64,000 nt of DNA from Undaria pinnatifida (GCA_012845835.1 JABAKD010000020.1:10676488-10740487), one strand, 5' to 3'; positions 34,990 to 46,110 are shown, counted from the stretch's first letter. Notes: a model not told the origin generated them from the letters alone. A program made the numbers and translations.

Positions 34990-37900
34990 CTACTTGGGAC
35001 CTGACACAATGAGCGGGCCGAGGTTGTCGCCAGTGGCCTTGTTGTGGTCCATGTGCTTGCCGTCACACAGGGGGAACGTCGCGGACTTCCAGCACCTGTT
35101 GCCGCCGCGTACGCAAGCAACGCATGGAGCAAGAGTCACCGGGTCAGTGCATCAGATCATTGAAACAAATGCAACGCGAGTCTCGAGATATATATTGCCG
35201 TTGAATTCGGCCCTGTGCGAGCGAAATTATCTTTACTTGAGCGGGATAACCCTCAGCAAAACGGCAACCACTTGCGTTTTCAATGAGGCCGACGTACGGC
35301 AAAACGTTAAAATGAGTTCTTAGGGGTCCGGCTTCTTTCGCTATACCATCCACGTACCCGACCCTAACCCTGATGTAATCGTAAGCAACGTAAATATGGC
35401 GCCTGCGATCTGAGCTCAATGGCACCTACCGACTCGGGGCAACTACTCTTGTAATTCGCTGATACGGGCAATACACTTGAGATGGGGGCTATAGGTATCT
35501 GCCGAGGACTCAGCGCCGAACAGCTGTGCACCGGAAGTTATCCTCTGGACGAAAAACAATCTGTTAATAATAGTTACTATTTCACGAAGCTCAAGAAGGA
35601 AGAGGTCTCGAGCATTATTGGGGCTAAACATTAGCACCTTCAGCCCGTCGACAGTGTATTGTCTGCGCGTCAGCAGTCAGTATTGTACTGGACAGCGCCA
35701 GCATACCGGGGTGAAAAAAAAGGAGTGAAACTTGCGGGGAGATTATAGCATACAGACTTGTTGTGGTATTGCGCTTGAAGGACGGGAAAACCGTACGCTG
35801 CGAAATAGGTTTGCGGGGCGATCAATCGATGTTATACGTGCTGTTGCACAACATAACACCAATATCTTTTAAGTGTATCAGTCTCAACTATTTCAGATGG
35901 ACGTACTAATGGATTGATGGTACAGTGGCCTATTGCAATTTTCTTATAAACCTGCCGTTGTCGTCAATATATAGGTATCGACCGAAAAAACCGCACACCT
36001 ATCTGGAGAACAATAGCCTATAGTGACATTGTCTCTTGACCTATTGGTCACAGAAATAGGCATCGATCGACAATTTAATAAAATTGCTCTAACAACGTCA
36101 GCTGTGAGTTCGACAAATTAAGGTCGATACTCATCTTTGCAAGCTGCGTTCTACACCGTCACACATATCGTAAGAACAACAGCGTATTGTACTTCGCCGA
36201 AACTATATTGTTGCCATTAAAAGGTGTCCATCGATAACTTCACGCGCCTATCCCAAGACCACCAATTCCGTTGAACCTATTGATTAAATAATCTGGCATC
36301 GATCGACAGTTTCACATACCTATACTAATAACAATAGGATAGTGTTCCACTTTCCGCGAATCTATCGTTGTCACCAATAATAGGTATCGATCGACAACTT
36401 CACCCAGCTATTGCAGGTAACAGTAGGTATCGCTAGGCACTACGCCAACCTATTGACATACCAAGCTCGTAAGCATATTCAATAGCCCATTGTCCAGGGT
36501 GCGATCAATATTCAAAGGAAAGCTCGAGAGCGCCGTCTAAAATCCAAAACCATGGCCACTCCTCGCTTGTCGCTCTTGGCCCTCCGTACGCATTCACCGC
36601 CAGGTACGGAATGGACCAGGAAGGGCGAGGGGTGTTGGAGCCGCTCCTCGAAGAAAACGTTCAAACAAAGGGGTTTGGCCGAGAAATTCGATGTTCGAGA
36701 ATCCCGTACTGAGGCCGACATGATAAAAAAACTTAATACCAATCCCTGGCTTTTCGTTTGTCATATTATGCATATTTTTTATTATTATAAAAACAAAAAC
36801 ACACTCCAGCTGTGAGATCGAAGATTTCGTCGAAAATAATATTTGCAAGCTCCTGTGTGCGATACTCCGATCCGAGCGTACTACTGGGTTTGTGTCCTCT
36901 TTAAAGATACAGGTTGGCGACTCCCCATAAAACTACAGTGTAGCTTGTAAAGGGTCAACCAGGGTGATGTTAATCAATCTGTGCGCGGAAACTATTAAGC
37001 CCGTTTGGAGGGGGACAGAATCTGACGGCTGTGGAAGGAATGAATCAGTTTATCATGTATATCCTTCAAGTTGTATAACCGGTGAGGAGAGGGCGGAGTG
37101 TTTAAGGGGGTGGGGGGAGGGGCGGCAGATTAATCTGTGCGCGGAAACTATCTATGTACGTGTGTATTCGATGCGAGTCGGCGAGGGAAGAAATAGCTGG
37201 AATCTTCAAGCGATAAGAATGGCACGTACCGTAACGGGGAGAGGGGAGAAAGACCTGCTTAGTGACCCCGGATCTGAGATACGTCTAGGGGCCTAGGGAG
37301 GGAGAAGGGGACAGGAAAAGCGCGAAGATGACACAAGGGATCAGCAAAAAATGAAAGAACTAAACTCCTGTGAACTCGTCTTCTTACGTTCTTCATTGAT
37401 TATCCTCTTTCGGTCCTCATGTTTTTTTTCGCAAACTACACCCGTACTGACCAGAACGTGACATCGCCAGCGAGCACACAGCACAGCACAGGGCAATCAG
37501 CTCTATAGACGTAGCTCTTGGCATTATTATCATATCGCTAGTTGCACCATATCATGGACCTCTTCTTTCTGCCCCCTTCACATTTTGTTGTACAGCAGTG
37601 CAGTGCCGTATTAATATTAAATAAATAGCAGTGCCCCACAGTAGTGATTACGCCAAATTAAGAGCGCCCAGGATAAGAGCGGACCGGTCAAATCGGCATG
37701 TCCCGCCTATACTAAAAGCTATACATTTCCCACTTAAGATAAGCGCAATGTATACGAGCTATGAGAGTTTTTTTTCCGGCTCGTCACGGGTCGCTCTAAA
37801 AATCGGGGTATCCACTTCCTTGCCCAAGCATAGCGGGAGGCGTCAGCCGCCCGCGGAGCGGAGCCCTCGTAACATCGTACCAGTACCAACTGCAAATGAG

Positions 37901-39077
37901 TGTACTTCGTAGTGCTGTACTGCTACTCTGTATTACTCGTAATCTAATAGCTCTTACATAGATCGCAGATGGTGGTCCGATTCAACAGCAATAATGCGCA
38001 CTTCCTAAGAGCTGTCAGCATATGCATTAGTGCATGGCCTCACCGGCAGTAAACCTTCTTCGAGCCAGCGTCCACCGAATCCATCGTCACAACCTGCAAA
38101 CATATCGCACCAGCACGAGTACAGCACAGCAGCAGCAGTAGTACATGGCATCAAACAAGAAACAGAAATATCAATTTTCAATAAATCTCAGGGTGGGTTT
38201 CTTATTTTGGAGAGGGTGATTTCTCCACTAAAATTCAGTATTATTACGGCTCCAACTTGAAATGTCGTATTATTTTCGTGTAAACCTCAGTCTGGAGTTC
38301 TTATTACCCTGTTTCTTGTTGGGTGTCCTGTACTGTACCAGCGGCCAGGTATGCATCATGTTGCGCGACGTTGCTGCCAGGTGGGGTTGCTACGAGGTGG
38401 CAGTGGTAAAAAGCGAAAGGGCAACTGGAGCTACTGTGTGTGTTGTGCTGTGTTGGCAAAAATCGTCATTTTTTCATGTTTTCGTAACGCGGCGTCGACA
38501 ACATAACAACTGACCCAGCATCAAACATGCCTGGGACTTGTCCTCGTCAGTATATGGTGCTCCTCTCGTCCGCTTTCTCTCTCCCTCTCTATTCCAGCCA
38601 TAGAGGGATTAGCAGGCGAGGTCAGCGAAGTGCCACTGCCCAAAACAACGGAAGCCAGCGCAACTTCCGTTCTGCTTCGAGGAAGGATGGGTAAATGTGA
38701 AAAACATGCGCACCCCCTGATACTGTACAAACGCTACGATGTGTACCAATATAGACAGAAATGTAAGGATTGTTTAGTCTTCACATTGATATTCTAACAT
38801 ATCTTATATTTTCGTCGTCCACTTCGCCTGTGCAATGGGGATGCACGACGCGCAGCAGCATCACCACCACCACCATCACCACCAAGCCCCGGCAGTACGA
38901 TGGCTTAGCTGTATATTGGCATACCTTGGGCTTCTCGAGCTCGATGGACTCGTTGACGCGCTCCGCAGCTCGCTTTGTTTGCGGCCGCATTGCTGTTGTT
39001 GCCTGCTGCACAGGTGCCACAAACCCGTGAGCACAGCCCAGGGCGACCAACGCAGCGATAGCACCGGCGGTCTTCAT
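34990..39077 (-). CDS. Plastid-targeted NEET (CDGSH) iron-sulfur domain protein
   Basis: Complete gene of 102 residues in three exons: 38925-39077, 38044-38093 and 34990-35095. The domain binds a labile [2Fe-2S] cluster through three Cys and one His; plant homologues act in chloroplast iron/redox handling. Residues 1-18 are a hydrophobic signal sequence followed by HGF|VAP, close to the ASAFAP cleavage motif of secondary red plastids. Exon 1 ends AAG|GTATGC in phase 0. Exon 2, after TTTGCAG, encodes [16 protein letters not shown] and ends CG|GTGAGG. Exon 3 restores the Arg codon and reads [14 protein letters not shown], then [12 protein letters not shown] and a TAG stop. Ligands are C67, C69, C78 and H82. 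The residue before the His is Lys rather than the usual Ser/Ala/Thr. Intron 2 (2948 nt) is full of repeats. All splice sites are GT-AG and phases agree, so the call is strong. Confidence 0.93.
35950..36480. repeat. Degenerate tandem repeat in NEET intron 2
   Basis: The motif ATAGGTATCGATCGACAACTT.AC, followed by CCTATT.., recurs about every 80-100 bp (near 35970, 36058, 36226, 36297, 36382 and 36425) with drift. The array is interrupted at 36080-36165 by an inserted piece carrying the inverted GCAGCTTGCA end motif. Confidence 0.7.
36080..36165 (-). repeat. GCAGCTTGCA-family end motif, inverted, nested
   Basis: Reads GTCAGCTGTGAGTTCGACAAA then GGTCGATACTCATCTTTGCA, the reverse complement of the motif at 54255-54335 and 55920-55975. 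It lies inside the degenerate tandem array, so it inserted after the array formed. Confidence 0.6.
36545..36750 (+). repeat. Dispersed repeat F, copy 1
   Basis: Diverged match to 45925-46110: ACTC.TCG..TCGCTC, GGAA.GGAC..GGAAGGGCGAGGGG.GTTGGAGCCGC and CGAGAAT..C....ACT.AGGCCGA. Both copies have open frames by chance; no domain is seen. Confidence 0.6.
36775..37150 (-). repeat. Poly-G repeat family C, short copy in NEET intron 2
   Basis: Starts AACACACTCCAGCTGTGAGA and CGATACTCCGATC, continues with GGCGACTCCCC and GTGCGCGGAAACTAT, and ends after the second GTGCGCGGAAACTATC. G runs are shorter than in the intergenic copies. Confidence 0.8.
37440..37880 (+). repeat. Dispersed repeat G, copy 1 (NEET intron 2)
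   Basis: Similar to 59636-59850: GAACGTGACATCGCCAGC, ACAGCACAG, GCTCTTGGCATTAT, and CCCTTCACATTTTGTTGT at the left; GC.TAGCGGG.GGCGTC.GCCG and CCCGCGGAGC.GAGCCCT at the right. The copies differ by insertions. Non-coding. Confidence 0.65.
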
Positions 39078-39308
39078 CTCTCGGTATATGCACTACAGAA
39101 GTAGGTAGACAGAAGGGATGCAGGAGTGTGTTGTATGTACGTTGCACGAAACGAGTAAGGGGGAGTGGTGCTTGCGGGTCTGACTGCTACTGACTGCTGC
39201 TCACGGGTGGGTGTGTACGTACGAATGTGTGTGAGTTTTGTGTCAACAGGTGTGCCAAAAAAATTACCGGTGGTACACGTATGTGTAGTTTGCGAAAAAA
39301 ACATGCGC

Positions 39309-39381
39309 AGTCATTGGAGGGGATCGAACCCTCGACCCCCTGTGAGTAAGACAGGTGCTCTAACCACTGAGCTACAACGAC
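39309..39381 (-). tRNA. tRNA-Val(UAC)
   Basis: Read on the minus strand: acceptor GTCGTTG pairs fully (one G-U) with CAATGAC; D-arm GCTC..GAGC; anticodon arm CCTGT-CTTACTC-ACAGG with anticodon TAC; T-arm GAGGG-TTCGATC-CCCTC. The length is 73 nt with no intron. The discriminator base is T, where A is usual for valine tRNAs, so it could be a decayed or recoded copy. It sits 232 bp upstream of the NEET start on the same strand. Confidence 0.85.
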
Positions 39382-39462
39382 AGGATTTTACATGTTTGCG
39401 GAACGCACGGATTTGAGAGGGTTTCTAAAATAGACATGAAGAAACATATCTGTGAAGAGTGT

Positions 39463-39790
39463 GTGTGTGTGTTCTTCACATTAAACCGTTCTTCTACTCG
39501 TCGACATCCAGCACACCCAGTGTCCGTACTGATTCTTCACCCTAGAAAGATCAGCTCTGTGGTCACAAGCTACGACACAGAGATAATGCATCGTAATGCA
39601 TTCGACAACGCAATGTCATGCCCTAGTACTGGGTACGACAGGCACAACATACATATGTCATGCGTCAGCAACAGAAATACATTGGAAGAGAGAATACGAA
39701 ATAAACAAGAACAAGAACAAAAACAAAAACAAAATAATAATAAGAAAACAAATAAAACAAAGATAAAAATAAAACAAAAATGAAACAAAC
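39463..39790 (+). repeat. Dispersed repeat A, young copy
   Basis: Near-identical to 12285-12620, with the same A-rich tail made of AAACA and AAATA units. Small indels, for example CATCGTAATGCA instead of a duplicated CGTCGT, separate the copies. Confidence 0.85.
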
Positions 39791-39799
39791 AAAATGAAG

Positions 39800-40555
39800 G
39801 GGAAATCGAAGAAACAACCCCAACCGGAAAGGAGAGCCAAAGCTCGGAAAAGAAACATATAATAAAATAAAATAAAGTAAAGTAAAACCAAAATAAGATA
39901 ATCCGAACACGAGCCAAAAACCTGGACACGCAAGGAGGGAACAAAGGGGAAAAGAAATACCCCAGAAAAAGAAGAAAAGTGCTACGTACCTACTAGTCGG
40001 CCTGGTACCTTGCTACACCCTGTCTGCCATCTCCTTCCTGCCTTCGTCCACCGCGGTCTCCCTTCTATTCCTCCTGTTGCCCCCCCTGCCCCCACTCCCT
40101 TGGACGGCTTTCCTTCTACTCCTCCTGTTTCCCCCCCTCCCCCCTTTGTGTTCTTCTCATTAAACCAAAATACCTTGTAAAAGAGAGAAACAACGAAAGA
40201 AACCAAGACAAAACAAATAAATAAATAAATAAATAAAAAGGGGAGCCAAAGCTCGGGAGATAGCAACATACCCCGAGCATGAGCCAAAATGGACATGCAA
40301 GGGGGAAAGAAAGGGAAAAAAAAAATTACCCCGGAAAAAGGAAACAAGTAAAAGAAGGAAGACTGGGAGGGCCAAATAAAACAGGCTCGTCACCTACCCA
40401 CCATGCAAGACTCCCTTCATAAGGATAAGAAGGGGAAAGAAAAAAAAGAAAGAAAATAAATAAATTCACGGGAAAATCAAAGTACCAAGACATCACATTC
40501 CGAGCAGCCGCAGCAGTTGGCGGTACGAGTGGCATAGATAGAAAGGTTCCACCTA
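39800..40555 (-). mobile_element. LINE 3' region, extra copy and A-rich spacers
   Basis: The words AGTCGGCCTGGTACCTTGCTA and TCTCCTTCCTGCCTTCGTCCA at 39995-40150 duplicate the LINE 3' end at 40556-40720. The flanking word GGGGAGCCAAAGCTCGG also occurs twice (about 39830 and 40239). The whole block looks like a diverged 560-bp duplication of the 3' end of the LINE. A-rich runs make spurious phenylalanine-rich frames on the minus strand. Confidence 0.6.
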
Positions 40556-41560
40556 CTAGTCGGCCTGGTACCTTGCTACCCTGTCTGCGGTCTCCTTCCT
40601 ACTTTCATCTACCGCGGTTTCCCTTCTACTCCTCCTGTCCCCCCCCCTGCCCCCATACCCTTGTGCGGTGTTCCTTCTACCCCTCCTGCTGCCCCCCCTC
40701 CCCCCGTTCCCTTCGACACCACCCACGGCGGATGCGCGGCGCTGTCTACTCAGCTTTGCCTCATCCTCGTGCCACCTGCCCATGAACCGTTCAGCTGCTT
40801 CGAGGACCCCCCGGTACCACTTGCCCGCCTTTTTTGCTGCAGTGGGCCACAGCGCGGTCCCAACTCCAAAAACTAAGGGGGAGTGTTCCGTTGATCCCTC
40901 GTTGGCTTTGAACACCCTAAGGTCCTCAGCTATGGCTCTAGGCCAAGTCTTGAGTTGTCCGCCTGGTTTCGGGTTCTCCCCACCAGCGATCGTCCCGAAC
41001 ATCAACCGACGGGGCAATCGCCCCTTGTGTTGTCGCACCAGGGCCCCGGCAAAGAAGAGCCGCCGTTTACGGATGGTCGTTTCGATGCTCTCGCATCGTG
41101 TCATCCTGAGGGCCTTCGCATACGAGAGGGTGGTGTGGTCGGTGCGTAATCGGCGCTGGAAGCCAATGACTCGCAAAAGGACTTCGTGGTGGGCTGATCG
41201 GAGCTTGGCGAAGTGGTCCGCATTGAGGGTCCACGTCACACACCCGTACAGCAGGGTCTCAATGACCTCGGCCTTCAGCATGCGGACTTTCAGACTAAGC
41301 GGGGCGGTCGTCCTATCATACAATTCCGGGCCAAACCGTTTGAGGCATGCCCGCATGAGACGGATCCGTCATTCGATTTCGAGCGAGAGGTCAGCGCTTT
41401 CGTGGATAATGCCGCCTAGGTATAAAAACTGGGTCGTCTGTTTATACCTCTGGCCTGATGCTTCGATCGCGAGCGGTGGGGCGAGGGATGTCTGGTCCGG
41501 TGTAGAGTACCAGGTAATGGCGTGTTGAGGTTCTGTCAAGTGTAATGCAGCGCCAACGTA
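40556..41560 (-). pseudogene. 5'-truncated LINE reverse transcriptase, C-terminal part
   Basis: The minus-strand frame reads QRYKQTTQFLYLGGIIHE, ADLSLEIE, then RLMRACLKRFGPELYD, LLYGCVTWTL and RRLFFAGALVRQ, typical of the region after the polymerase active site in non-LTR retrotransposon ORF2 proteins. An in-frame TGA at 41369-41371 interrupts EIE-stop-RIRL, where an Arg codon (CGA) is the likely ancestor. The polymerase core with the YADD box is absent; the left boundary is near 41530-41560. The C-terminal 80 residues are Arg/Gly-rich. Non-functional relic, but the only multi-domain mobile-element protein fragment in the window. Confidence 0.85.
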
Positions 41561-41599
41561 CGCGTTTTCATCCTGTTTTTTATTTTTATTTTTCATCCT

Positions 41600-43035
41600 C
41601 CGGCGCTCCGGCGGATGGGGAAAAATAAAGCTTTAGCTCACCACACTTCCACGTATTTTCATACGCGTCGTGTGTCGATTTAACTCAGTTGCTTTCGCAG
41701 CCCAACGCCAGTAAAAGGTGCGGGGATAGAGAGGCCTGTTGTTCCCTATTGTACTGAGAACAAATACATGTAAATGAAATTTTATTTTCAGCAAAATAAT
41801 AATAGATTCGTGAACGATCATGTATCTGTGTTTTAAAGTTACAAAGTGCAAGGGAGATCGAAAAAAGGATTGATCTGGCGAGGCATGTCATGTGATAAAA
41901 CTGGATCATAGCGACCGACCGTAGAATGCTGCTGCATACTTGCTACCTGGTATTATTGTATACCGGTACATTTTAAAACTTTTTAATAGCTCCCAGATCA
42001 GAGGAATATTTTAAAACTCTTTATAGCTCCCAGATCATCAGAGGAATACATACTACCACCGTAACAAGAAAAAAAAGCTGTCGGATAATGGACATAATGA
42101 CATACGAGTATATATATATATATATATGTATACAAGGGCTCCACATGGGCGCCGGCATTCGCCGGCGCCCATGCTTCGGGTAGGGCAGGGCAGCACTTCG
42201 ACAACTTAAGGTGTAGCTGTCCGATTTGGCATGCATTGAACTTTAAAGTAATGCCAAGAGTTTAATACGAACATGGGATTATGAAAGTCATGATTTGACA
42301 AAAGAAAAAACGTAATATTATACAACAAAGAAGGCAAGGATAGGCGAAACAAACTATGTTAAATGCGCCGTCAAGTAAAAGTTGGCATCATCTGTCAAAC
42401 AAAAATACCGAAAAGAGTATTATTATAATTGAGAACCTGCGTCGCCTCTAGGCGAAACAAAAGAGGCCTTGGCATTAATGAAGAGACTGCACTGCTGTCC
42501 CCGTGGCGATGGAGGTTCGAAGTCGACAGGATGCAAAGTCGGTTTGCATCAAACGTCGACATGAGGACATGTCAGCCGGCGAGGTTTTGGAAGAAGATTG
42601 CTTTGTTTGTTACGTGAAGGCTGTCGCATTGATTGGTCTGCGTGGTCGCGGGCGAAGAGGAAAACGTAGAAGAGGAGGGCGATCTCTCGTTGAGGCGGCG
42701 TTGTCTAAGATTGGTGCGGGGATGGCTTTGCTCGTACGGGAGGTTGGCGTAGCGCTTCTTCTCTGTTTTTTCTCGGGAAGGCGGGATATATATGTGTGTC
42801 TGCTGTCTTTTCTTCGTGGGGGCTTTCACGTTGTCGAAATCGGACGCGTCCCCTCAATGCATAATATCCGGAGTGTCTCTACCATGACGACTGCTGATAG
42901 TGCCGTGCGTATTTCCTAGAGACTGACATATTATTTACTGGTAGTAATAATAATATAATACCTTTGCAACATTTTTTTGTCTTCATCCCATGTATTATCC
43001 CCGCACCACTCTCGCGCTCCCTCCCAGTAGTAACT
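41600..43035. other. Intergenic DNA, unassigned 138-codon frame
   Basis: A plus-strand frame at 42503-42919 encodes a basic stretch (GRGRRGKRRRGGR) followed by a hydrophobic segment. No known domain and no repeat link. A short TA repeat lies at 42110-42127, followed by a small inverted repeat GGGCGCCGGCATTCGCCGGCGCCC at 42146-42169. I cannot decide whether the frame is a gene. Confidence 0.3.
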
Positions 43036-43039
43036 CAGA

Positions 43040-43325
43040 TCCGGGGTCACATAGCGGGCCCTCCTCCTCCCTCCCCACTTCGGCACGCGCTTTCATTTTT
43101 ACCGCGAGGAGAATCCAGCATTTTCTTCCCTCGTCGACTCGCGTCGAACCAACCCACGCTGCTAGCCGCTCTCAGCAGTTAGTTGATCCCTGTTTTTTTT
43201 TTTGCATTTTTGCAAATAAAGTCAAATCTCATCGTGGTGGGTGTCGATCTCAAGGACAACCAAACGTTAGTAGTATTCGAGGGTAAAACCACTATTATTA
43301 ATACACCACCGGGGCGGCCGGCTGA
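43040..43325 (-). mobile_element. Diverged tRNA-derived SINE
   Basis: Has the SINE body word TTCCCTCGTCGACTCGCGTCG and the 5' end CACCGGGGCGGCCGGCT (+ strand reading of the tRNA-like head). The B-box is decayed to GTGGGTGTCGATCTCAAGG. Same orientation as the other SINE copies. Confidence 0.65.
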
Positions 43326-43329
43326 CAAT

Positions 43330-44640
43330 TGATTAAAACAAAACAGGATCTTTGCATAGAGATTACATTCCCTCCCCCATATTGTATGATATTACGATGG
43401 TTGACGCGATATGTATAGAATAAAGAGCCAAATACCTAAATATCAGCGTACGCGGAGTTTTAGATATCATGAATAACGAACGACCGCGACGGCAGAGCAC
43501 GGCAAAGCATAGCGCTTCGCTCTGCTGAGCTAGCGGTGCGCTGATGAGCTGAGCCGCAGGGCATCGCAGGGCACTGCACGGCGCTTCGTTGCTGTAAGCT
43601 ATAGCGCTGCGATGGGGTGCTGGGCGGTGTCGAGCTGATGAGCCAAGCCCAGATCTCAGCCGATGGAGCTTCGTCAAGTACAAAACAAATGGTGCGAATC
43701 AAAGAAAAGCTAAAGCTGGACCGTTCCGCAACTAATGTGCACAGGCGGCAAATTAGCGGCAAATGGTAGGAGGTTCAACTTACTAGACAAAAAGGAAGAA
43801 AAATCGCGAAAAGGTTCAAAATCGTGTTGGCAGAAAAACCAAATTTGCAGGAAGCAGCTGAAAGGTCAAGAAACAGGCAATATTTCCGTTGTTGTTGTTG
43901 TTGTTGTTGTCGTTCTCCCATTAACTCGCATAATCAAGTCCGTGGTCACAGGACAGGCTCCAGTCACTCTGGAGCTGAGGAATACCCTAGGGAAAAAACA
44001 CAAACCAAAGTTGGTACACGCATGAATCACAGCTGACGCCATTCATGCCTCCACCAGAAACATATAAAAGTGAAATCGGGAGTCAGTCTACGATGTGCCA
44101 GGTCCATGCTGGTGCATACGTCTCATTACTCGCGCCTGGAAAAACCGACTATACCGCTTGCCACCCAAGAAAGACTACCACGTATATATTACACGTGGTA
44201 TCTATCACTACGCATACGCACAACAGACGCAAGTCAATTGGCAAAAAGAAACAAAGAGAAAGGAAAGGAAATGGGTGCATGGGGCCAAGAAAAAGAAAAG
44301 GTAAATAAATTTTGGGGGTCTACTGGCGAGTCTGGCACCAGAACGATGCCACGTGGTTTTTCGACGATCTACAGCAGTACTACGAACGACTTCCGATACA
44401 CCCACCGAAGCACGGAATACCGGCCAATTACGCGATCGACAGCTGGCTGTGGTTGTCACGTGTCTCTGTGTTGGGGGCCCCTGTGCGCTGCCTCTTGTTG
44501 GCTCTTGTTTGGGTAAAACATGCGGTGTGCTCCATGGTCTCACGGCAGCAACACACCAGAATCAGAACGTCCGCTCGTACGACGTATCATTCTTACAGGA
44601 AATGTAATATTTTTTTTCCTTCATCAATAAGAACATAAAA
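43330..44640. other. Intergenic DNA with one possible exon
   Basis: A (GTT)n run lies at 43888-43911. The plus-strand frame at 44312-44460 reads VYWRVWHQNDATWFFDDLQQ and onward with ordinary protein composition, but no family was recognised and no splice partner found. The GCGCTGC-rich part at 43490-43640 consists of short inverted words and gives no gene. Confidence 0.3.
43888..43911. repeat. (GTT)n microsatellite
   Basis: Eight GTT units. It makes a run of valine or cysteine codons in the overlapping frames. Confidence 0.9.
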
Positions 44641-44644
44641 CGGT

Positions 44645-45567
44645 TGTTATATATTGGACAGAGTGATGCGTGTACGACTAAACTTGTCAACGGCACTCGT
44701 ACTGCACTTTGAGCTATCTGCTGTGGTTCTGGTTGCTACTAGTTGCTGCAGTATGTGCTAGAAGTTTCGCCCTTCGGCTACTGCTGCTGCACCTGATGTT
44801 GTGTGTTTGCCAATGTTGTCAGTTGGCGTTCATGCTCGTCGTACAAAATGCTGTTCTCACCCAGTACGTACGGGTTTCTTCGTACCTCGACGGCACGACG
44901 ACGAGCTCAAAACAGAAGGGAGGTGACATGAAATGGCATGGACAATGGCCACATAGAAGCGAGCACAGCGGGATAGTTCGCTGCGAATCAACCGCACTCA
45001 TTCATGCTTACAGCAGAGGCTGCCTGGAGTGTCGGCGGCCGTGCTAAAGCCAGGGCCAAATGCCGAAGAGACGGCTCTACCTGCTTGGTTTTGTCTCGAG
45101 ATTCTGTTATATATTGGACAGAGTGATTCGTGTACGACTAAACTTGCCAACTGCACTCGTACTGCACTTTGAGCTATCTGCTGTGGTTCTGGTTGCTACT
45201 AGTTGCTGCAGTATGTGCTAGAAGTTTCGCCCTTCGGCTACTGCTGCTGCACCTGATGTTGTGTGTTTGCCAATGTCGTCAGTTGGCGTTCATGCTCGTC
45301 GTACATACTGCTGTTCTCACCCAGTACGTAAGGGTTTCCTCGTACCTCGACGGCACGACGACGAGCTCAAAACAGAAGGGAGGTGACATGAAATGGCATG
45401 GACAATGGCCACATAGAAGCGAGCACAGCGGGATAGTTCGCTGCGAATCAACCGCACTCATTCATGCCTACAGCAGAGGCTGCCTGGAGTGTCAGCGGCC
45501 ATGCTAAAGCCAGGGCCAAATGCCGAAGAGACGGCTCTACCTGCTTGGTTTTGTCTCGAGATTCTGT
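44645..45567. repeat. 460-bp tandem duplication
   Basis: Unit 1 begins at about 44645 and unit 2 at 45105 (GTTATATATTGGACAGAGTGA); the period is 460 bp. I count about a dozen substitutions between the units, spread over replacement and silent positions of the 112-codon frame (44709-45047 and 45169-45507) alike. That frame starts with TTG, not ATG. A recent duplication of non-coding DNA is the simplest reading. Confidence 0.92.
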
Positions 45568-45924
45568 CACATGAAAATGTCATGATTCCATGGTTTGGGA
45601 GTTATTTTGTCACGAAACGTTTTGCGGTCGGTAATTTGTGTCGCGAAGTTGTTGGATGTCGTCGGTAAGTTGTGTCACGTTTTAGGTGAACCCACGCTAA
45701 AAAATTGAATTTCCAGCTGGCAAAACGAGCAGAAACAAAAGCAATAAAATGCCGAGCAAGAAACCAAACGAACTAGTAAAAAAGTACAGCAAAGAAACTA
45801 ACGCTCGAGAGTATGCCACCGCAAAATTCCAAACATTATCACGTACCGTTTGGAAATGATGCCAATTTTGTAAATCATTCAGGCGTTGCAGCCATTAAGA
45901 TTCAACAATTTTTCCAAAATTCCT

Positions 45925-46110
45925 CCTCGACACTCGCTCGTCTCGCTCGGCACCCGTCCGCGTTCACGTCGATGTGCGGAACGGACACGGCAGGGCGAGG
46001 GGCGTTGGAGCCGCCCCCGGAAGACGGCGCTCGAACCAAGCCATATTCGACCGAGAATTCCAGTTCCGCGAATCGCATACTTAGGCCGAGACAAAAAACT
46101 CCTGACCAAA
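45925..46110 (+). repeat. Dispersed repeat F, copy 2
   Basis: Diverged counterpart of 36545-36750, sharing the GGGCGAGGGG.GTTGGAGCCGC core. It is followed at 46160-46190 by an ATT-rich microsatellite. Confidence 0.6.

Noticed and set aside
40668-41528. 286-codon plus-strand frame
   Set aside because: Antisense shadow of the LINE relic, whose minus-strand translation has clear reverse-transcriptase family motifs.
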